NCBI GenBank assembly: GCA_944472155.2
Contig: OX235273.1
Span: 30,291,204 to 30,355,203, forward strand
From: Trichobilharzia szidati
Lineage: Eukaryota; Platyhelminthes; Trematoda; Strigeidida; Schistosomatidae
DNA length: 64,000 bases
Direction of reading: 5' to 3'
Each line of letters starts with the position of its first letter. The first letter of the stretch is position 1. Positions 60,530 to 64,000 of the stretch are shown one piece after another. The notes under the pieces were generated by a model that searched no databases, was not told the DNA's origin, and was given only the letters and a program-made list of their open reading frames with translations. Both the position numbers and the translations under genes were made by a program.

Positions 60530-61692
60530 CATTGAACAAAGCATAGAATGACAGTCAAACCTCTACCTCAACTTAATCGACTTCGAATATGCCTTCGACA
60601 GACAGCCTTGATTGAAAAGTCATTTCGAAACTGATTCAGCGTTGTGTCGTACTCCAATTCTTTATCCAACTCATTCAACAACTATCAATATGACAATGCC
60701 ACGATTCAGGAAGATGCACAACAGAAAACTCAGCGATTCATTTGAAGTTGAGGCGGAAGTAGGACCACTTCCTGTTCTCATCGATGTAATTCCTAATTCT
60801 TTTGCTTTAGATTATGCTTCGTTTTGTGCTTTGAGAAATTGGAGAATGGAATATTTTTAAACGATAATAGGAATTTGAATGATCTATATTTCGTGTGTAA
60901 ATCATCTCTCGTTATTTTCGCACAAACGTGAAGATTTGCGGGCGAAACTTGAGTAACTGGCAGCAAATAAAGTGACGACGGGTCTCCAGGTTAACTGAGG
61001 TTAGACGAAGGTGATGAAGATAAACAACCAGAAACAGCAACAACAACCAGCATTAACCAGCATCAATAAGAGAAAATATGAAAATGAGGTTAATCCCGAC
61101 ACATATCTAGGCAGCCTGGTTTCAACCACAGGAAATCGGAACAGATGAATAAATCAAAGCTTGAATCGGAAGGGCAAGACACACCTTCACCAGTTTGGAA
61201 ATCTTCTGCACCCAGCCAGCATGAATAAGGAGAATTGGAATTTCAACACGAATATGAAGTCTATGACTACTTCTATACAGGTTAAAAACTTGCAATGCGT
61301 TTCACGATAAGGATTCACAGCAAGTTACAGTATTTTGTCTGCAGTGACCTTCGCAGCATAGTGAAGAGCAGATAGCTGAGTGGCAAGTAACTCTGGAGTG
61401 ATACAAATCAATCAAGAGCCGATCGCTCAACAAATATGCAGGCGAAAATTGAGGTGCATTGATCATGCACACTCTGAAGAGGCCGTTGAATGACATTGCG
61501 AGTCCAGCCCTCGAGTTGAACCAGAACGGGAAACGAGTCAGGCGGTTTTCCTTGGATGACATGGATGGGATGGTGCGAGGAGAAGTTGAGAGACTATTGG
61601 CAATCCACGGCCCAGCTAAAGAATACCTCAGAGAATAGCATTAGGTAAAGATATGTTGTTGAAGCCCTACGTTCTACTTGGAACTCAAGGGA
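60530..61692 (+). mobile_element. Second RTE relic, same orientation, directly downstream
   Basis: Begins within the reverse transcriptase (gaatgacagtcaaacctcta, cf. LEWQSPLYLNFIDFEKAF) and continues with NRKLSDSFEVE (cf. NGKLTESFEVK). After a gap it continues with DTYLGSLVSTTGN and the C-terminal segment, ending aactcaagggaacaataata. The 3' end differs from that of the neighbouring copy and agrees with 6.67-6.89 kb. At least two RTE subfamilies are therefore present. Confidence 0.75.
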
Positions 61693-61869
61693 ACAATAAT
61701 AGTTACTCTTTACTGAGAATAATTCTTAACACTCTTTTCATCTTCCTGAATGTTTTGTTATGTATGTGAACTGTGTGACATATTATGTGCCAGAGAAGAT
61801 TTAAAATTTTAAATAAACTGCCGCCTTTCAAATGTATTCAAAGTATGATAACAAAATAATAAGCATATG

Positions 61870-62330
61870 CGCAGTTCAAAATGTGAAATATACTTAGAAA
61901 AATGAATTACTTCTGGTTATGGGATAAAATGTGTCCTTAAACATGAGCCAGATTACTTCATACTGCATAACAGTTATCCTGTATGAGATTAAGCGTAAGG
62001 GAAATAGTATGCAGCTTCCTAGTCATGTTCTCATCTCCTCTTATTCTAGTAAAATATATGCTCTACTCTCAAAATGAAGGTGATGGTTTCAAAGCCTGAT
62101 AACTTGATAGGTAGTGTGCATCTAGGAATAGGCAGTTATTTGGTTGTTTGCTCCTCCCAGTGGTTGTCAAATCTGATGAAAAATATTTTTCAAATTATTT
62201 ACTTTATAAACGGCATAAAGCCGCGTGTTTCCTTTGTTAATGTTCGACAGATATCTCGTGGAGGAATCGCAAATATATGTAATATTCCCAAAATATTCAA
62301 GGTCATGGGCTTAAAAGTAAACTACTGAAA
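61870..62330 (-). pseudogene. Copy 4 block of the tandem array (remnant)
   Basis: Diverged match to 57.73-58.06 kb (shared words are cctgtatgagattaagcgtaagggaaatag against cctgtatgagaataagcataagggaaataa, quoted here in parts). It also matches 43.08-43.21 kb (atttactttataaac). A conserved acceptor word of the type cct(a/c)ctag|AT is seen in three copies. No complete exon could be defined. Confidence 0.4.
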
Positions 62331-63870
62331 AAGCCCAGTGATGGAACTGGTTATTTATTTGCCACAAATTGACGATGAGCAGCAATGTATTTCCACACTA
62401 CGTCCGCAGGTACATTAGCTGAAATATCTTCATACGTTAGTATGAAGCTTAATGGTTTTATTCGAAACCCCACGTGCAAATATATCTGATTTCTGAGAAT
62501 TCCAACGTCTTTTTGGTCAACATTTTGAGAATTTTTGACAAGTGAAATTCTTTTCTTATATAGTCAGCAGCAAATTAGAACTTATGTTGGCTATTTCTCT
62601 AAAATGTTCATTTTATCCGGAAAACGGTTTCACATGATTACATGGGCTACGAATTATCAGCCTCTTAATCATTTAAAAATATACTTCAAGGGAGAAAATA
62701 ATTGGACAGATGAGAATCACTATCAAGCTAGGTAAAATTGAAATACGTGATGTAAATAGCCTAGATACATTCTATGGCTGAATGTCATTTACTGTAATAT
62801 GCAATAATCCAAGGTTCCAGTGTATCTGCAAAGCAAACATTTATCTTGCATTGATGAAATAAATGCTGCCAATAAGCATGTGGTATCACGGAATGTTCCT
62901 CCTTTGAGTAAAGAATATCTGTTGTTCATGAGTTCATGTTAAATCAGATAACATAGAAACTTTCGTAAAAGAGATAATTAAAGGAAACCATTTTCAGATT
63001 ACACCAATTGCGTGACTTAAATCTAGTGATGTGATTTATAACCATGAGGTGAGAAGTTGCACAGAGTCTCATTTCATAAAAGTTTTCAAGGTGAACATGG
63101 GCAATTACTGATTGAACGAGATGACCTTCAGTCTTCTTTTTTTTGCTAGAGATAAACAAATGGTCCCTCCATTGTTTGTGGTATAAACTGGTAGACTGTT
63201 GAACTCCGCAGACAGCTCAACTGTGACCACTCATCTGATGGTTTGCAATCGAATAATTCGCAACTTCTACATTTAGTTCCATAAATGATACGCGGAAGAG
63301 GACATGGTGCATAACAAATATCAGCCAAACAAAAGTCAACCTGACTTGAGCAGGTAGGTGGATGCGAAATTCCTTTTGTAAAGCTTACGACATTTCCGTA
63401 CAGACATATAATTAAAACGTATTTTGAGCACAGTGAGTGAATAAACCATTTGCGAAAATGTTATACCGTGTAAATTATCACCATTGAATTCTTGGATAAA
63501 ATTGTTATTTTGCAAAAGATTTCATTCTCTTACTGCACCCTTTTGTCCTCACTTTTAATCTTTATCTCTGCGGTCTTCCATAACATTCTTCGTCGATACA
63601 TTTTGATGACTAACTCCAGATGAATTTAGTATATTATTAACTTTTGTTCATATATTTACCAATGTACTTACTCACTAGCAGATGAAACGCAACAAAATTC
63701 GTAATTACTGGTCTTAAATTATATTTAATATATATCAAAGGAAACTATATTTTCGGTGATATTTACAAAATGCGTTTTGGATGACAAGATACTAATTTAT
63801 ACATCTAAATATAAATTCACCAGAATATAAGGCTAACTTATCGTGAATTTGCAGAAGTTAGAATTAGCGG
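62331..63870. other. Unassigned sequence
   Basis: No supported gene or element before the terminal SINE. Confidence 0.4.
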
Positions 63871-63880
63871 ACCATTGGAT

Positions 63881-64000
63881 AGGGTCCCAGTGGCTTAATG
63901 GTATACGAGCTCACCTTGTAACCAGAAGGTCCTGGGTTCGAAACCCGGTGGGTGCTTACTGCTAAACAGTCCCGAACTAGGGCGAAACATCTGTCCATTA
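63881..64000 (+). repeat. tRNA-derived SINE with mutated hammerhead (Sm-alpha-like), cut by window end
   Basis: A polymerase III promoter is clear: A box tggcttaatgg (63891-63901) and B box ggttcgaaacc (63935-63945), in a tRNA-like body. After gggtgcttactg follows ctaaacagtcccgaactagg and gcGAAACa (GAAAC at 63984-63988). The stem GUCC/GGGC is still pairable and GAAAC is intact. The CUGAUGA core reads CUAAACA, so the ribozyme should be inactive. The family is known in schistosomes as Sm-alpha; identity is inferred from architecture. Confidence 0.7.

Overview
The window looks like AT-rich nuclear DNA of a blood fluke (Schistosoma or a close trematode relative). The reasons are: many decayed RTE-clade non-LTR retrotransposons resembling the schistosome SR2 group; Penelope-like element (PLE) fragments; short tRNA-derived repeats carrying hammerhead-ribozyme remnants, as in the schistosome Sm-alpha SINE family; and a cluster of very short exons whose lengths are multiples of three, the architecture of schistosome micro-exon genes (MEGs) and polymorphic mucins. 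Nothing indicates a bacterial, viral or organellar source. Family names are given from memory of protein motifs and gene architecture; no search was run.

Layout. 1-2.4 kb: nothing recognised. 2.4-11.1 kb: transposon-rich, with a PLE C-terminus (2.44-2.68 kb), a tandem duplication carrying RTE relics (4.44-6.1 kb), an RTE 3' end (6.68-6.89 kb), a 2.76-kb 5'-truncated RTE copy flanked by a perfect 12-bp target-site duplication (7331-10093), and a PLE fragment (10.44-11.09 kb). 11.1-22 kb: mostly unassigned AT-rich sequence. 22-29 kb: a roughly 0.6-kb repeat present three times, two of the copies forming a 1.4-kb imperfect palindrome (27418-28809), flanking a microsatellite-rich block. That block contains a small TATA-driven, spliced gene on the minus strand with a signal peptide and a Gly/Cys-rich last exon (24.79-25.44 kb). 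29-42 kb: a PLE relic, dispersed repeat pairs, an RTE relic and one plausible isolated coding exon (31.8-32.1 kb).

42-62.5 kb is the most interesting part. On the minus strand it holds a tandem array of diverged copies of a gene made of short exons. In the best copy, nine consecutive elements can be read: two intact and one decayed 27-nt Thr/Pro exons, then exons of 33, 132, 27, 57 and 69 nt. The readable exons have recognisable splice sites, lengths divisible by three and phase-1 introns. A neighbouring copy about 5.2-5.9 kb away has homologous exons with broken splice sites and stops (pseudogene), and a third copy keeps one intact exon. The introns are filled with old RTE relics. The combination suggests a MEG or SmPoMuc-like secreted mucin cluster. 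The upstream signal-peptide exon and the C-terminal end were not found, so the gene is only partly resolved. The window ends in a tRNA-derived SINE with a mutated hammerhead core.
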